A stretch of DNA of 64,000 nt from Rheinheimera tangshanensis (GCF_014645135.1 NZ_BMLH01000006.1:124001-188000), one strand, 5' to 3'; shown: positions 52,507 to 63,043, counted from the first letter of the stretch. The notes: a model not told the origin generated them from the sequence alone. Translations and numbers: made by a program.

Positions 52507-54923
52507 TAATCCTTAGCTTTTGGCTCTTTTAGCTTGGTTTTGCTGTCCTGCATAATATCGCGCTCAGCCAAGTCTTTACTCTTCTCCCGTTTAAAGGCTT
52601 CAATACGGGATGGAATAATTTGACGCGGGTAATGGTTATTTTCCACATCCACATCCGCTGTTAACCACTTAGGATCAACCACAACCTGCTTCAACGTCTT
52701 TTCTGTGACAATCAGCTTACTGACCGCATCAGGAGTTTTTCGCCAAATTTCAGCCGGAATATACAGCTCTTCCACACTGTCATCTTCAAAAGTCAGTTGC
52801 AGTAAAATTGGCATCACCAAACCACCTAAGTTACTGAAATTCAGCACATAGTAGTTTTTATTTTCATCAATTGCCCTTTCAAAGACCTCACGCTCCCATG
52901 GCTCCAGGTCGGCCAGGAATTGCTGGTAGCTGTTACGTTCTTTGTTGGTGACAGTAAAGCGGTCATTTTTATCATAAAAATCAGTGACGTCTTTATTGCG
53001 TTCCACCCAACTGGTTTTGTTTTCAGCTTCGTTTAATTCAACAAAGTAAGACGCCGGCTTGTCCTGCTCTTCTTTGCGTCGACGCTCAAAATCAATGTCT
53101 GGATCTTTGGTATCCAGCTGCAATTTGTACACTTTATCCAGTGAGATATCGACATGGTCTGTGCTGTAAAACCAACCGCGCCAGAACCAGTCCAGATCGA
53201 CACCACTCGCTTCTTCCATGGTGCGGAAAAAATCTGAGGGTGTTGGGCGCTTAAACTTCCAGCGGGTGGCGTATTCTTTAAAAGCAAAATCGAACAGTTC
53301 ACGGCCTAAAATCACATCACGCAGAATATTCAGCGCAACTGCGGGTTTGGTATAAGCATTAGGACCTAACCGCGTGACACTATCCGATTGGGTCATCACT
53401 GGTTCTTGCTGTTCACTTTTCATATAGTCAGTGATATCGCGCGCTTCTACACCCCAAGGAATTTGTGGGTCCCACTCCCGACCTGCAACCCCATCCAAAA
53501 AGCTGTTCAACCCCTCATCCATCCAGGTCCACTGCCGCTCGTCTGAGTTCACCACCATGGGGAAGTAAATATGCCCTACTTCGTGGATCACGACGCCAAT
53601 CAAAAAGCGTTTTTCTGCTTGCGAGTAGGTGCGGCTGCCATCCTTTTGCAGTTCGGTACGGGGGCCATTAAAGGTGATCATCGGATATTCCATGCCGCCG
53701 ACAGGACCATTCACCGACTGAGCGACCGAATAGGGGTAATCAAAGGAGAATCGCGAATACACCTCCAGCGTATGCACAACGGATTCTGTGGAGTATTTTT
53801 TCCACAGATCACCACCTTCTTTTGGATAAAACGACATCGCCATGACAAAAGGTTGCTCGGCGCCGCCTTGTTGATAGCCTTTGGCATCCCAGATAAATTT
53901 ACGCGAAGAAGCCCAGGCAAAATCACGCACATTAGTGGCTTTAAAACGCCAGGTCTTGGTGTCGTCTGTGTCGTCTTTTTCATTCTCCAGCGCTTCTTGC
54001 TCAGTGACAATAAACACCGGGCGTTTTGCTGTTTTGGCTTGTTCTAAACGCTGCTGTTGTTCTTTGGTCAGCACTTCTGAGGCATTGGTTAAATCACCAG
54101 TGGAAGAGATAATATGATCAGCAGGCACCGTCATCTCGACCTCATAGTCACCAAACTCCAGGGTAAATTCACCTGAGCCTAAAAACTCTTTGTTGGTCCA
54201 GGCTTCATAATCTGTGTAGGCCACTAAACGCGGAAACCATTGAGCGAACAAGAAAATATCATTACCGCCTTTGCGTGGGTCATCAGGGAAGTGTTCGTAA
54301 CCAGAACGGGCCGAAACCGCGTCTTCTTCAACGATATTAAAGGCAAAATCCATAGAAAATTGCACTGACTCACCCGCTTTCAGCGGTTTAGGTAAATCAA
54401 TGCGCATCTGGGTACCAACCACCACAAACTTAAGCGCAGTTCCATCGGAAAGTTTAATATTATCCAGCTGATACCCTAATTCGTGATCCGCCAAAAATTG
54501 CAGATTACGTAGCTCACTCAAACTAATTTTGGCAGGCTGCTCGTTGCTCGGTGCTGAACCACCACCAAAGGTGCTGGTGACTTCCGCCATAGAATCGGAT
54601 TTAAAAATGTTCTGGTCTAACTGCAGCCATAAATACTTCAGGGTATAAGGCGAGTTGTTTTTGTACTCTATGGTCTGACTGCCGGACAAACGACGTTTTT
54701 CTTCATCCAGACTGGCTTTGATTTTGTAATCCACCTGCTGTTGCCAATACTGCTGACCGGGCTCACCTGCGGCATTACGGTAGATATTGGGCGTTGGCAA
54801 AGATTCATCCAGTTGACGGAATTTATCTTCAAACTTACCTTTAGTTTGGGCAATAGGATCGGCGAATGAGACCTGAGCACAAAGCATCAGAGCCAGAGCA
54901 ACACAGCTTTTTTTATAGGACAT
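52506..54923 (-). CDS. M1-family metallopeptidase
   Basis: 805 residues with a signal peptide (ending VSFA-DP). Zinc motif HEVGH at 447-451 with third ligand Glu470 (DEG), and the GGMEYPMITF segment upstream, the exopeptidase GxMEN-like position. Catalytic domain plus long C-terminal beta/helical region. Probably an aminopeptidase-like periplasmic or outer-membrane-facing enzyme. It precedes DUF6702 in the same operon and is inserted between fabF and pabC, an unusual location. A terminator lies between it and fabF. Confidence 0.92.
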   Translation of the reverse strand: MSYKKSCVALALMLCAQVSFADPIAQTKGKFEDKFRQLDESLPTPNIYRNAAGEPGQQYWQQQVDYKIKASLDEEKRRLSGSQTIEYKNNSPYTLKYLWLQLDQNIFKSDSMAEVTSTFGGGSAPSNEQPAKISLSELRNLQFLADHELGYQLDNIKLSDGTALKFVVVGTQMRIDLPKPLKAGESVQFSMDFAFNIVEEDAVSARSGYEHFPDDPRKGGNDIFLFAQWFPRLVAYTDYEAWTNKEFLGSGEFTLEFGDYEVEMTVPADHIISSTGDLTNASEVLTKEQQQRLEQAKTAKRPVFIVTEQEALENEKDDTDDTKTWRFKATNVRDFAWASSRKFIWDAKGYQQGGAEQPFVMAMSFYPKEGGDLWKKYSTESVVHTLEVYSRFSFDYPYSVAQSVNGPVGGMEYPMITFNGPRTELQKDGSRTYSQAEKRFLIGVVIHEVGHIYFPMVVNSDERQWTWMDEGLNSFLDGVAGREWDPQIPWGVEARDITDYMKSEQQEPVMTQSDSVTRLGPNAYTKPAVALNILRDVILGRELFDFAFKEYATRWKFKRPTPSDFFRTMEEASGVDLDWFWRGWFYSTDHVDISLDKVYKLQLDTKDPDIDFERRRKEEQDKPASYFVELNEAENKTSWVERNKDVTDFYDKNDRFTVTNKERNSYQQFLADLEPWEREVFERAIDENKNYYVLNFSNLGGLVMPILLQLTFEDDSVEELYIPAEIWRKTPDAVSKLIVTEKTLKQVVVDPKWLTADVDVENNHYPRQIIPSRIEAFKREKSKDLAERDIMQDSKTKLKEPKAKD

Positions 54924-55042
54924 CGTTTTTGGTGCTTCTGTTGATAAAAAGAAATGAGGTTCAGCTCCAGTATTGACTGTTACTGTCAGACTTAAGTTGG
55001 AATTACGACAATAGGCGGGAAAAATAAGATAGAAAAATCAAA

Positions 55043-55067
55043 GGGTCAGAGCATTGCTCCGACCCTG
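55043..55067 (-). terminator. Terminator of fabF
   Basis: AGGGTC..GAGC and GCTC..GACCCT form a stem with one mismatch; on the minus strand it is followed by TTTGATTTTTC. It lies ~10 bp beyond the fabF stop and separates fabF from the M1 peptidase gene. Confidence 0.8.
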
Positions 55068-55077
55068 AGTTCAAACA

Positions 55078-56316
55078 TTAGATTTTCTTAAACAAAATAG
55101 AACCGTTAGTGCCGCCGAAACCAAAGGAATTGCATAACGCGTATTCCAGTTTGGCATCACGGGCCGTATGCGGCACATAGTCTAAGTCACAACCTTCATC
55201 CGGATTATCCAGGTTAATGGTTGGAGACACTTTCTGATCAATCAGCGACAAAATCGTGATGATAGATTCAACAGAACCTGCAGCACCCAATAAGTGCCCC
55301 ATCATTGATTTACTGGAACTGACCATTAAACCTTCAGGCTTCGCACCAAAAATAGATTTAATCGCCATAGTTTCAGCAATGTCACCTGCAGGCGTGGAGG
55401 TGCCGTGCGCATTAATATATTGCACTTGATCCGCATTAACACCGGCATCACGCAAGGCGTTTTTCATTGCCAAAGCTGCACCACGACCATTTTCTGGTGG
55501 TGACGTCATATGGTAGGCGTCGCCACTCATACCAAAACCAACCAGTTCAGCATAGATTTTTGCGCCACGGGCTTTGGCATGTTCGTACTCTTCCAGTACC
55601 ACAACACCAGCGCCATCGCCTAAGACAAAACCGTCACGGTCTTTATCCCATGGACGACTGGCCTGTTGTGGCGCGTCGTTACGGGTAGATAAAGCACGAG
55701 CCGCACCAAAGCCACCCATACCCAAAGGAGTAGAGGCTTTTTCTGCACCACCTGCAATCATAGCGTCCGCATCACCGTAAGCAATCATACGAGCGGCCTG
55801 ACCTATGTTATGCACACCTGTGGTACAAGCGGTGACAATACTGATATTTGGACCTTGCAGACCTAACATGATGGATAAATGGCCAGAAATCATATTGATA
55901 ATGGTAGAAGGTACAAAAAACGGCGATAAACGACGTGGGCCGCTGTTCAGTAATTTGGTGTGGTTTTCTTCAATTAAACCTAAACCACCAATACCTGAAC
56001 CTACGGCAACACCAATACGTTCAGCGTTTTCTTCGTTAATTTCCAGCCCGGAGTCTTTAAAAGCCTGCACACCGGCAGCTACACCGTACTGGATAAATAA
56101 ATCCATTTTTTTGGCTTCTTTGGCCGGGAAAAACTGTTCGACGTCAAAATTTTTGACTAAACCAGCAAATTTGGTGGTGTAAGCCTCTGGATCAAAATGA
56201 TCAAACAGCGCTATTCCACTTTGACCTTGTAATAAAGCCTGCCAGGTCGACGATACATCGTTCCCCAGGGGCGTTAGCATACCTAAGCCCGTCACAACCA
56301 CTCGACGTTTTGCCAC
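55078..56316 (-). CDS. fabF: 3-oxoacyl-ACP synthase II
   Basis: 412 residues, thiolase-fold KAS. Catalytic Cys in [11 protein letters not shown] (near 165), His in [13 protein letters not shown] and His in [11 protein letters not shown]. Elongates acyl-ACP by condensation with malonyl-ACP, including the step needed for cis-vaccenate. GTG start with GGAGG five bases upstream. A terminator-like hairpin separates it from acpP. Confidence 0.97.
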   Translation of the reverse strand: MAKRRVVVTGLGMLTPLGNDVSSTWQALLQGQSGIALFDHFDPEAYTTKFAGLVKNFDVEQFFPAKEAKKMDLFIQYGVAAGVQAFKDSGLEINEENAERIGVAVGSGIGGLGLIEENHTKLLNSGPRRLSPFFVPSTIINMISGHLSIMLGLQGPNISIVTACTTGVHNIGQAARMIAYGDADAMIAGGAEKASTPLGMGGFGAARALSTRNDAPQQASRPWDKDRDGFVLGDGAGVVVLEEYEHAKARGAKIYAELVGFGMSGDAYHMTSPPENGRGAALAMKNALRDAGVNADQVQYINAHGTSTPAGDIAETMAIKSIFGAKPEGLMVSSSKSMMGHLLGAAGSVESIITILSLIDQKVSPTINLDNPDEGCDLDYVPHTARDAKLEYALCNSFGFGGTNGSILFKKI

Positions 56317-56395
56317 AGAATCCTCCGCAGTCTAATTTATTCTTTATTGCTGATCTGCTTCTGCTTTCACTTCGTAGCAGACAGCTTCAGAAACA

Positions 56396-56423
56396 AAAAC
56401 GGGTAGCAGAGGCTACCCGTTTT
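56396..56423 (-). terminator. Terminator/attenuator between acpP and fabF
   Basis: AAAACGGGTAGC (56396-56407) and GCTACCCGTTTT (56412-56423) form a perfect 12-bp stem with a 4-base loop. On the minus strand it is flanked by a T-run, a good intrinsic terminator. Partial readthrough would keep acpP mRNA far above fabF. Confidence 0.88.
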
Positions 56424-56436
56424 GTCAGCTTAACGC

Positions 56437-56673
56437 TTACTCAGCGTGGGCTTTGATATAGTCGATAGCAGACTGTACCGTTGTAATTTTTTCAGCTTCT
56501 TCGTCAGGGATCTCTGTGTCGAATTCTTCTTCCAGAGCCATAACTAATTCTACTGTGTCCAGAGAGTCAGCGCCTAAATCGTCAACGAAAGAAGATTCGT
56601 GCTTCACTTCTTCTTCTTTAACGCCTAACTGCTCGATGATAATTTTTTTAACGCGTTCTTCGATGTTGCTCAT
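56437..56673 (-). CDS. acpP: Acyl carrier protein
   Basis: 78 residues. Phosphopantetheine Ser in the [10 protein letters not shown] motif (residue 37). Start [17 protein letters not shown] with AAGGAAG before the ATG at 56673; longer frames upstream are not coding. Carries the growing acyl chain for fatty acid synthesis. Separate from fabF by a strong hairpin and from fabG by ~170 bp. Confidence 0.98.
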   Translation of the reverse strand: MSNIEERVKKIIIEQLGVKEEEVKHESSFVDDLGADSLDTVELVMALEEEFDTEIPDEEAEKITTVQSAIDYIKAHAE

Positions 56674-56842
56674 CTTTTCTTCCTTTTTCTCATGTAAATC
56701 GCAACAATTGGTGCAATTTTGTGTGGCGGCTAGTTTATGCGTAAGCCCGGTTTGTTGCAAGTAACGACTTAGTCTTTTCCTGCTGGTCAAACCATTTGCC
56801 TTCGTCTTCGAAACCACAGCTTCGTTCACGAAGACCCTTGGC
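56674..56842. other. Intergenic region between fabG and acpP
   Basis: 169 bp on the minus strand between fabG and acpP. Likely contains an acpP promoter or RNA-processing site; no clear box chosen. Confidence 0.35.
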
Positions 56843-57592
56843 TTACACCATATACATACCACCGTTGATATGGATGGTTTCACCCGTAATGTATGCTGCC
56901 GGACCTGAGGCCAAAAAGGCTACAGCGGCCGCTATTTCTTCCGGCTTGCCCAGGCGATTTGCCGGGACCTGGCTGAAAATGGCTTCTTTTTGCTCGTCTG
57001 ACAATTCTTTGGTCATATCGGTGTCGATAAAACCTGGTGCAACAGCGTTCACTGTGATACCACGGGATGCTACTTCTTTGGCTAACGACTTGGTAAAACC
57101 TAATACGCCTGCTTTGGCTGCAGCATAGTTCGTTTGACCCGCATTGCCCATAGAACCTACCACTGAACCTATGCTGATGATCCGGCCGTGACGCTTTTTC
57201 ATCATGCTGCGCAGCACAGCTTTACTTAAACGGTACACTGATGTCAAATTGGTTTGCATAATGTCGAACCATTCTTCTTCTTTCATGCGCATCAACAGGT
57301 TATCGCGGGTAATACCAGCGTTGTTCACCAGAATATCAATGTCACCAAACTGAGCTTTAATGGTCTCTAAACACTGCTCAATAGACTCTGTCTCGCCGAC
57401 ATTTAACACCAGGCCCTGACCTTTGTCACCTAAATAAGCGGAAATTGCAGCTGCACCTGATTCAGTTGTTGCAGTTCCAACCACTTTGGCGCCTAAAGCG
57501 GCTAATTGTTCAGCAATAGCACGACCAATACCACGACTTGCGCCTGTAACTAAGGCTACCTGACCTTCTAATGAAATAAATGGGGTTGTCAT
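56843..57592 (-). CDS. fabG: 3-oxoacyl-ACP reductase
   Basis: 249 residues, SDR fold. [11 protein letters not shown] (NADP-binding) near residue 16, [10 protein letters not shown], catalytic Ser in [10 protein letters not shown] and Tyr-x3-Lys in NYAAAKAG. Reduces beta-ketoacyl-ACP with NADPH. Between fabD and acpP in the canonical order. Confidence 0.97.
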   Translation of the reverse strand: MTTPFISLEGQVALVTGASRGIGRAIAEQLAALGAKVVGTATTESGAAAISAYLGDKGQGLVLNVGETESIEQCLETIKAQFGDIDILVNNAGITRDNLLMRMKEEEWFDIMQTNLTSVYRLSKAVLRSMMKKRHGRIISIGSVVGSMGNAGQTNYAAAKAGVLGFTKSLAKEVASRGITVNAVAPGFIDTDMTKELSDEQKEAIFSQVPANRLGKPEEIAAAVAFLASGPAAYITGETIHINGGMYMV

Positions 57593-57606
57593 TGTTTCTA
57601 AACCTT

Positions 57607-58542
57607 TTATTCTGCAGCTAAAGCGTCTTTTAACGACGCTACATCTGTCACTGAAGCTGTGTTCAGCTCTTTATTGATACGTTTAATTAAGCCACTTAAT
57701 ACCTTGCCAGCACCCAGTTCAATCACGCTGTCGACGCCTTGCGCAGCTAAAAACTCAATGCTTTCTGTCCAGCGCACCGGACTATACAGTTGACGTACCA
57801 ACGCATCTTTGATTGCAGCGGCATCGGCAGCAGCCAGCACATCGACATTGTTCACTACAGGTATGACAGCTGTATGAAACGAAATACTGTTTAAATCAGC
57901 TGCCAGTTTGTCTGCCGCAGGCTTCATTAAAGCGCAGTGCGACGGCACTGACACAGGTAAAGGCAGCGCTCGTTTGGCACCAGCTGCTTTACAAAGTTCA
58001 TTGGCTCTTTCAACCGCAGCTTTATTACCGGCAATCACCACCTGGCCAGGAGAATTGAAATTCACCGGAGACACTACCTCACCTTGCGCCGCTTCTTCGC
58101 ATGCTTTGGCGATCAGTGCATCGTCCAGACCAATAATGGCGGACATAGCGCCAGTACCTGCCGGCACTGCAAGTTGCATATACTGACCACGTTTTTCTAC
58201 CAGCTTGACGGCATCAGACAAGGTCAATACACCGGCACAGACTAAAGCGGAGTATTCACCTAAAGAGTGACCTGCTAAATAAGCAGGAGTAGCACCGCCC
58301 TGCTCCAGCCATACCCTATACACAGCCACAGAAGCTGTTAATAAGGCAGGTTGAGTGCGGTGTGTTTCGTTTAATGCGGTATCAGGACCATTGGCCACTA
58401 AGGCCCATAAGTCATAGCCTAAAGCTGCTGAGGCTTCGGCGAAGGTGTCACGAACTGTTGCAAATTCAGCATGAAGTTCGGCTAACATACCGACGCTTTG
58501 TGAACCCTGTCCTGGAAATACCAATGCAAGTTTGTTATTCAT
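57607..58542 (-). CDS. fabD: Malonyl-CoA:ACP transacylase
   Basis: 311 residues. Catalytic Ser in GHSLGEYSALV (near 90), Arg region and His in SVPSHCALM (near 200). Loads malonyl onto ACP. The second of two consecutive ATG codons (58542) has better ribosome spacing (AGGAAAA), the first is at 58545. 14 bp before fabG. Confidence 0.97.
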   Translation of the reverse strand: MNNKLALVFPGQGSQSVGMLAELHAEFATVRDTFAEASAALGYDLWALVANGPDTALNETHRTQPALLTASVAVYRVWLEQGGATPAYLAGHSLGEYSALVCAGVLTLSDAVKLVEKRGQYMQLAVPAGTGAMSAIIGLDDALIAKACEEAAQGEVVSPVNFNSPGQVVIAGNKAAVERANELCKAAGAKRALPLPVSVPSHCALMKPAADKLAADLNSISFHTAVIPVVNNVDVLAAADAAAIKDALVRQLYSPVRWTESIEFLAAQGVDSVIELGAGKVLSGLIKRINKELNTASVTDVASLKDALAAE

Positions 58543-58573
58543 CATTTTTCCTGCAAATATTGTCGCACTATCG

Positions 58574-59533
58574 TTAATAACGTATTAAAGCCGAAGCCCA
58601 GGCAAAACCACTGCCAAAGGCTTCAAGCAATATAGTTTGTCCTCGCTGGATACGGCCATCACGCACAGCTTCATCTAAAGCTGTAGGTACTGTTGCAGCT
58701 GAGGTGTTGCCATAACGGTCGAGGTTAATGACCACTTGATCCATCGACATCTCCAGTTTACGGGCTACTGCCGAGATAATACGCAGATTGGCCTGATGTG
58801 GCACTAACCAGTCAATTTGCGATTTATCCATCTGATTAGCCGCCAGAGTTTGCTCGACCACTTCAGATAAACGAGTGACCGCAACCTTAAAGACTTCGTT
58901 GCCTTTCATCGAGCCCCAGGACGTATGCACAGAAGCTTCAACACCCCGTATAGGATTGTCGACATACAATAATTCGGAGTGTTTACCGTCAGCATGAATA
59001 TGAGTGGATAAAATACCTGGTTGCTCAGACGCTTCTAAAATAACAGCTCCAGCGGCATCACCAAATAAAATCACCATGCTGCGATCTTCAGGGCTCATTA
59101 AACGTGACAGACAATCCGCGCCTATCACCAGCACTCGTTTTGCCATACCACTTTTTACATACTGATCAGCAATACTTAAGGCATAACAAAAGCCGGCACA
59201 AGCTGCAGCGACGTCAAAAGCAGGAATGCCGGGAATATCCAGCTCACGTTGCACTTCGCAAGCTGCACTTGGCAGAGCGCGGGAGGCGCTGGTGGTAGCC
59301 ATCACTATCATATCGATGGAGTTTTTGTCGATGCCGGCGGCTTCAATCGCTTTTAGTGCTGCCTGAGCCCCCATAGTCGCGACAGTTTCGTTGTCAGCTA
59401 TAATGCGGCGTTCTTTGATACCAGTACGTTCGATGATCCACTCGTCTGTGGTTTCAACCATGGTTTCGAGATCAGCATTGGTTCTGACCTGAGACGGAAA
59501 GTAACTTCCGGTTCCAATAATGCGTGAATACAT
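58574..59533 (-). CDS. fabH: 3-oxoacyl-ACP synthase III
   Basis: 319 residues. Catalytic Cys in [11 protein letters not shown] (near 112), His in VPHQANLRI and Asn in GNTSAATVP. Starts fatty acid synthesis by condensing acetyl-CoA with malonyl-ACP. Between plsX and fabD. Confidence 0.97.
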   Translation of the reverse strand: MYSRIIGTGSYFPSQVRTNADLETMVETTDEWIIERTGIKERRIIADNETVATMGAQAALKAIEAAGIDKNSIDMIVMATTSASRALPSAACEVQRELDIPGIPAFDVAAACAGFCYALSIADQYVKSGMAKRVLVIGADCLSRLMSPEDRSMVILFGDAAGAVILEASEQPGILSTHIHADGKHSELLYVDNPIRGVEASVHTSWGSMKGNEVFKVAVTRLSEVVEQTLAANQMDKSQIDWLVPHQANLRIISAVARKLEMSMDQVVINLDRYGNTSAATVPTALDEAVRDGRIQRGQTILLEAFGSGFAWASALIRY

Positions 59534-59539
59534 TGGGCC

Positions 59540-60580
59540 CTACGCTTTGTCAATTAATACGTGTTCCAGCCTGTCTTTGATCTTCACCGGCACCTGGCGT
59601 TCAACCTCGCGCACGGCCTGACGGATGGCACTAAGAAATGCTTCTTTTGTCGCATTTCCATGACTTTTCACTACAATTCCGCGCAATCCTATCAGACTTG
59701 CCCCGTTATACTGGTCGGGGTTCACGCCTAAAGACATACTTTTCAGAAAAGGTTTGATTAGCCAGCCGAAAAGTTGAGCAGACATGGAGTTTTTCAGCGC
59801 AGTTTCTAAACGTTTTAAGATGAGTTTCGCCACACCTTCACAGGTTTTTAGCGCAACATTGCCAACAAAGCCATCACAGACGATGACGTCGGCTTTGCCG
59901 GAAAAGATGTCATTGCCTTCGATATAGCCAATGTAATTAATATCCGCACATTCGGATAAGAGTAAAGAGGTTCGTTTGATTTGATCCGAACCTTTGATTT
60001 CTTCTTCACCCATATTCAACAGAGCGACTTTAGGCCTGGAAATACCCTCCACTTCTTCAGCCATCACAGCACCCATCACAGCAAACTGGAATAAAGTGTC
60101 TGAATCACAGTTGACCGTCGCGCCCAAATCCAACATAAAGACCGGACTGCCGACAGTTGAGGGTAAGCTGCTGATTAACGCGGGTCGTTCCACACCGTTG
60201 AGCATCTTCAAAACAAAATGAGCCATTGCAATCAAAGCCCCGGTATTACCGGCGCTGACACAAGCAGCGACTTTGTTTTGTTCGACTAAATCTAAAGCAA
60301 CACGCATAGACGACTGGCGCTTATTGCGCAAAGCCACTGAGGGTTTGTCGGTCATCAGAACGGTTTGAGAAGCATGCTGAACAGAAAGCTGAGGATGGTT
60401 TAAATAACCAGCTTGTTCTAACTCGTAGGTAAGTATTTCGGAGTCGCCGCAAAGGACGAGATCTACATGAGGAAATTCACACAGCGCTTCTATGGCTGCT
60501 GGAATAGTTGATTGGGGGCCATGGTCGCCCCCCATCATGTCTAAAGCTATTTTAAGTCGTAGTGGTTGCAACGAGTGCAT
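59540..60580 (-). CDS. plsX: Phosphate acyltransferase PlsX
   Basis: 346 residues. MMGGDHGP N-terminal motif, ALRNKRQSSMRVALD and VGNVALKTCEG segments. Makes acyl-phosphate from acyl-ACP for phospholipid synthesis with PlsY. Starts 6 bp after the rpmF stop; 6 bp before fabH. Confidence 0.96.
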   Translation of the reverse strand: MHSLQPLRLKIALDMMGGDHGPQSTIPAAIEALCEFPHVDLVLCGDSEILTYELEQAGYLNHPQLSVQHASQTVLMTDKPSVALRNKRQSSMRVALDLVEQNKVAACVSAGNTGALIAMAHFVLKMLNGVERPALISSLPSTVGSPVFMLDLGATVNCDSDTLFQFAVMGAVMAEEVEGISRPKVALLNMGEEEIKGSDQIKRTSLLLSECADINYIGYIEGNDIFSGKADVIVCDGFVGNVALKTCEGVAKLILKRLETALKNSMSAQLFGWLIKPFLKSMSLGVNPDQYNGASLIGLRGIVVKSHGNATKEAFLSAIRQAVREVERQVPVKIKDRLEHVLIDKA

Positions 60581-60586
60581 CCAAAC

Positions 60587-60754
60587 TTACTTAATTACTT
60601 TACGACCTTTGTAGTAACCATCTTCAGTGATGTGGTGACGACGGTGAGTTTCACCTGAAGTTGCGTCTACAGACAACGTTGGCCCAGTCAACGCATCATG
60701 AGAACGACGCATGTCACGTCTTGCACGAGATTTTTTGTTTTGCTGTACAGCCAT
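60587..60754 (-). CDS. rpmF: 50S ribosomal protein L32
   Basis: 55 residues (short). [20 protein letters not shown] opens the protein, with the basic L32 N-terminus and the late [17 protein letters not shown] region. No cysteine zinc ligands, as in E. coli-type L32. AGGAGA precedes the ATG at 60754. The yceD-rpmF-plsX order is conserved and often co-regulated with fab genes. Confidence 0.97.
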   Translation of the reverse strand: MAVQQNKKSRARRDMRRSHDALTGPTLSVDATSGETHRRHHITEDGYYKGRKVIK

Positions 60755-60773
60755 TGCCTTTCTCCTAAAAAAA

Positions 60774-61301
60774 CTATTTTTTCTTCAATTCTTGCAATAT
60801 TGCAAATGGGTTCGGTTTTTCTGGTTCTGGTTCTATTTCTCCCCAGCTCATCTGCACTTTGGTTGGATCACAGGATCCTTCGTCGTGCATCGGAAACAGG
60901 GGTAAAGCCAGAATTAATTCGTCCTCAACCAATTGCCTCAAGTTAACTTCGCCGTGTTCGTTTTTTTCGACCACTTCGTAGCGCTCTGGAATATCGTCGT
61001 GAGCCGAATCTTTGTCACTCCGAATCGGAGTGTATGCAAAACTGCTGTTCAGTTCCAGATTCATATGTTCGCTACAGCGTTCACACTTCACTTGTACCTG
61101 ACAACGAGCTTGAGCCTCAATAAAGACCAAACCTTGTTCATCAGTTCCGCAATGTACTACTACGTCTACATCACCCTCAGAACTTACTAACGACTCCGTT
61201 AATCTGGTTAAATTCACCAGCGGAATAATGCCATCAAACGTAGAACGTTTTTGTGCAGCACGTGTTGGATCAAGGGTAATTGGAATTTTTACCTTTTGCA
61301 T
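60774..61301 (-). CDS. yceD: YceD / DUF177 23S rRNA accumulation protein
   Basis: 175 residues from [20 protein letters not shown] (ATG at 61301; the longer upstream frame is probably not coding). Conserved CERC (CxxC) and the [11 protein letters not shown] tail typical of DUF177. Needed for normal 23S rRNA accumulation in E. coli and linked to rpmF. Divergent from maf. Confidence 0.92.
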   Translation of the reverse strand: MQKVKIPITLDPTRAAQKRSTFDGIIPLVNLTRLTESLVSSEGDVDVVVHCGTDEQGLVFIEAQARCQVQVKCERCSEHMNLELNSSFAYTPIRSDKDSAHDDIPERYEVVEKNEHGEVNLRQLVEDELILALPLFPMHDEGSCDPTKVQMSWGEIEPEPEKPNPFAILQELKKK

Positions 61302-61509
61302 AAGGCGCGCATCATATAGATCGAGGCTAAAGCTGTCAAAGGATTCCTGCCTCTTTTTTGTTAATTTTTCCGGTCTAAACCGCCGTTCTGAAGGCCATTG
61401 TGACTTAGATAAGCTCAAGTCACTGCTGTTTTGATATACAGAGCCGACAAAGTTGCAACTTCATGCAGGAAATGTATAGTGCGACGCATTGTCCCAACGA
61501 GGTGCTTTT
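61302..61509. promoter_or_regulatory. Divergent promoter region of yceD and maf
   Basis: 208 bp between the divergent starts. Must carry both promoters, including the main promoter of the yceD-rpmF-fab operon. I did not fix -10/-35 boxes with confidence. Confidence 0.4.
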
Positions 61510-62103
61510 ATGTCAACCCAAGCTTTGTATTTAGCCTCTACCTCTGTCTATCGTAAGGCTTTACTGGAGAAACTTACACCGAACTTTTCTACGGCCAAAC
61601 CTGAAGTCGATGAAACCGCTCTGCAGGGTGAAACACCAGAGCAACTGGTGAGTCGTCTGGCTGTCTTAAAAGCACAAGCAGTGGCTAATCAATTGACTGA
61701 AGGGCTAGTTATAGGTTCAGACCAGGTAGCTGTGTTTAACGGTCAAATCCTCGGTAAACCTCATACGTCTGAAAATGCCTATAAACAGTTAAAAAGCTTT
61801 AGCGGCCATTGTGTGACTTTTTTAACCGGCCTGGCTCTGGTCAACGCCCAAACCAAACAGCATCAGCTCTGTATTGAGCCCTTTAAAGTGCATTTCCGTG
61901 AATTAACCGATGCGGAGATCCTTGCATATATAGAAAGAGAACAACCGCTGAACTGCGCTGGTAGTTTTAAAAGCGAAGGTTTGGGCATTAGTTTGTTTGA
62001 AAAGCTCGAAGGCGACGACCCAAACAGCTTAATAGGCCTGCCGTTGATTCGTTTACTTGAGATGCTTAGAAGCGAAGGCAGGGATTTGCTGACGCAACCT
62101 TGA
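61510..62103 (+). CDS. Maf-type nucleotide pyrophosphatase (YceF-like)
   Basis: 197 residues from the ATG at 61510 (GAGGTG upstream). YLASTSVYRKALLEKL opens the Maf domain; PEVDETALQ, SRLAVLKAQAVA and VIGSDQV are the phosphate/catalytic segments; the late KSEGLGISLFEKL is typical of the YceF branch. Hydrolyses non-canonical or modified nucleotides such as m7GTP. Divergent from the rpmF operon. Confidence 0.92.
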   Translation: MSTQALYLASTSVYRKALLEKLTPNFSTAKPEVDETALQGETPEQLVSRLAVLKAQAVANQLTEGLVIGSDQVAVFNGQILGKPHTSENAYKQLKSFSGHCVTFLTGLALVNAQTKQHQLCIEPFKVHFRELTDAEILAYIEREQPLNCAGSFKSEGLGISLFEKLEGDDPNSLIGLPLIRLLEMLRSEGRDLLTQP

Positions 62104-62144
62104 TCAGATCCTTTAAACGCAGCACATATAACTACTAACACCCT

Positions 62145-62354
62145 CCCCTTAGCCGCGAGCCGTTCAAAAATGGGTGACCAAGGTTTTAAGACGAGGAGTG
62201 TTTGAGCGAGGAGCGGTAGCGACGAACGAGTTGCCGAGTCGCCTTGGGCGCACTTTTTTGAGCGGGCTTTCGAAGCGGCCAGGGTCGCCTTTTCTTTGCG
62301 CCTCTTTCTTTTGGCGACGCAAAAGAAAGAGGCTCGCCTCCGGCGAAAGCGTTT
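62145..62354 (+). repeat. 210-bp dispersed repeat, copy B
   Basis: Gap-free partner of 2134-2343. The 3' hairpin (arms 62300-62312 and 62321-62333) is perfect here: the position that is an A-C mismatch in copy A is T-A. The small CGCC/GGCG hairpin keeps its stem and differs only in its loop (TCC). It lies between the convergent maf and HAD-phosphatase genes. Confidence 0.85.
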
Positions 62355-62395
62355 TATTCAATTATTTAATCGATATCTAAAGTTTGAACTTTCAA

Positions 62396-63043
62396 TTAAA
62401 GCGCCGTTAACAGCTCTGGCAGCGAATCAATTATCGCTTTAGGCTGATAACGGCTTAGCTCTTCCCTGCCATGCACACCGTGAGTCACACCTATGCGTGG
62501 CATTTCTATCGCTTGTGCCATCGCCATATCGTGAATCGTATCCCCCACCATCACAGCACGATGAGCCGGTAAGTTAAGCTCTGTCAGAATTTGCTTCAGC
62601 ATGTCAGGGCTAGGTTTGGATTCTGCTTCATCAGCACATCGACTGGTGGTGAAGTAAGGCTCTAATCCGGTTTCTGCAAACATCCGCTTTAAGCCTTTAC
62701 GTGCTTTACCTGTGGCAACAGCCAATATCAAGCCTTGTTGCTTTAGCTCCTGCATCACTTGCTCTGCACCTTCGAATAAAGGTGTAGGCGGATGCTCATG
62801 TGATAAATACTGGTCGCGGTAATGTTCAAATACCATCTGGCGCTGTGTGGCATTGATGCCAGGGAATAAAATATCAAATACAGGGTCCAGACTCAGGCCA
62901 ATAATTTGTTTGACCTGATGTTCGGTCGGGACTACTAAACCAGACAGCTCTGCAGCACAGCGCATAGAAGAAACAATACGCCCTACTGAGTCCATCACAG
63001 TGCCATCCCAGTCAAATACGACTAAAGCTATATCCGAACTCAT
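62396..63043 (-). CDS. HAD-IA family phosphatase (phosphoglycolate phosphatase-like)
   Basis: 215 residues, HAD fold with VFDWDGTVMDS (nucleophile Asp near residue 9), ATGKARKGL and GDTIHDMAMA motifs. Could dephosphorylate phosphoglycolate or another small phosphate; substrate not settled. Its ATG overlaps the rluC stop (TAATG), so it is the second gene of that operon. Confidence 0.9.
   Translation of the reverse strand: MSSDIALVVFDWDGTVMDSVGRIVSSMRCAAELSGLVVPTEHQVKQIIGLSLDPVFDILFPGINATQRQMVFEHYRDQYLSHEHPPTPLFEGAEQVMQELKQQGLILAVATGKARKGLKRMFAETGLEPYFTTSRCADEAESKPSPDMLKQILTELNLPAHRAVMVGDTIHDMAMAQAIEMPRIGVTHGVHGREELSRYQPKAIIDSLPELLTAL

Noticed and set aside
53571-54047. 158-codon frame opposite the M1 peptidase gene
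   Set aside because: Antisense to conserved peptidase codons, no ribosome site, no recognisable protein features.
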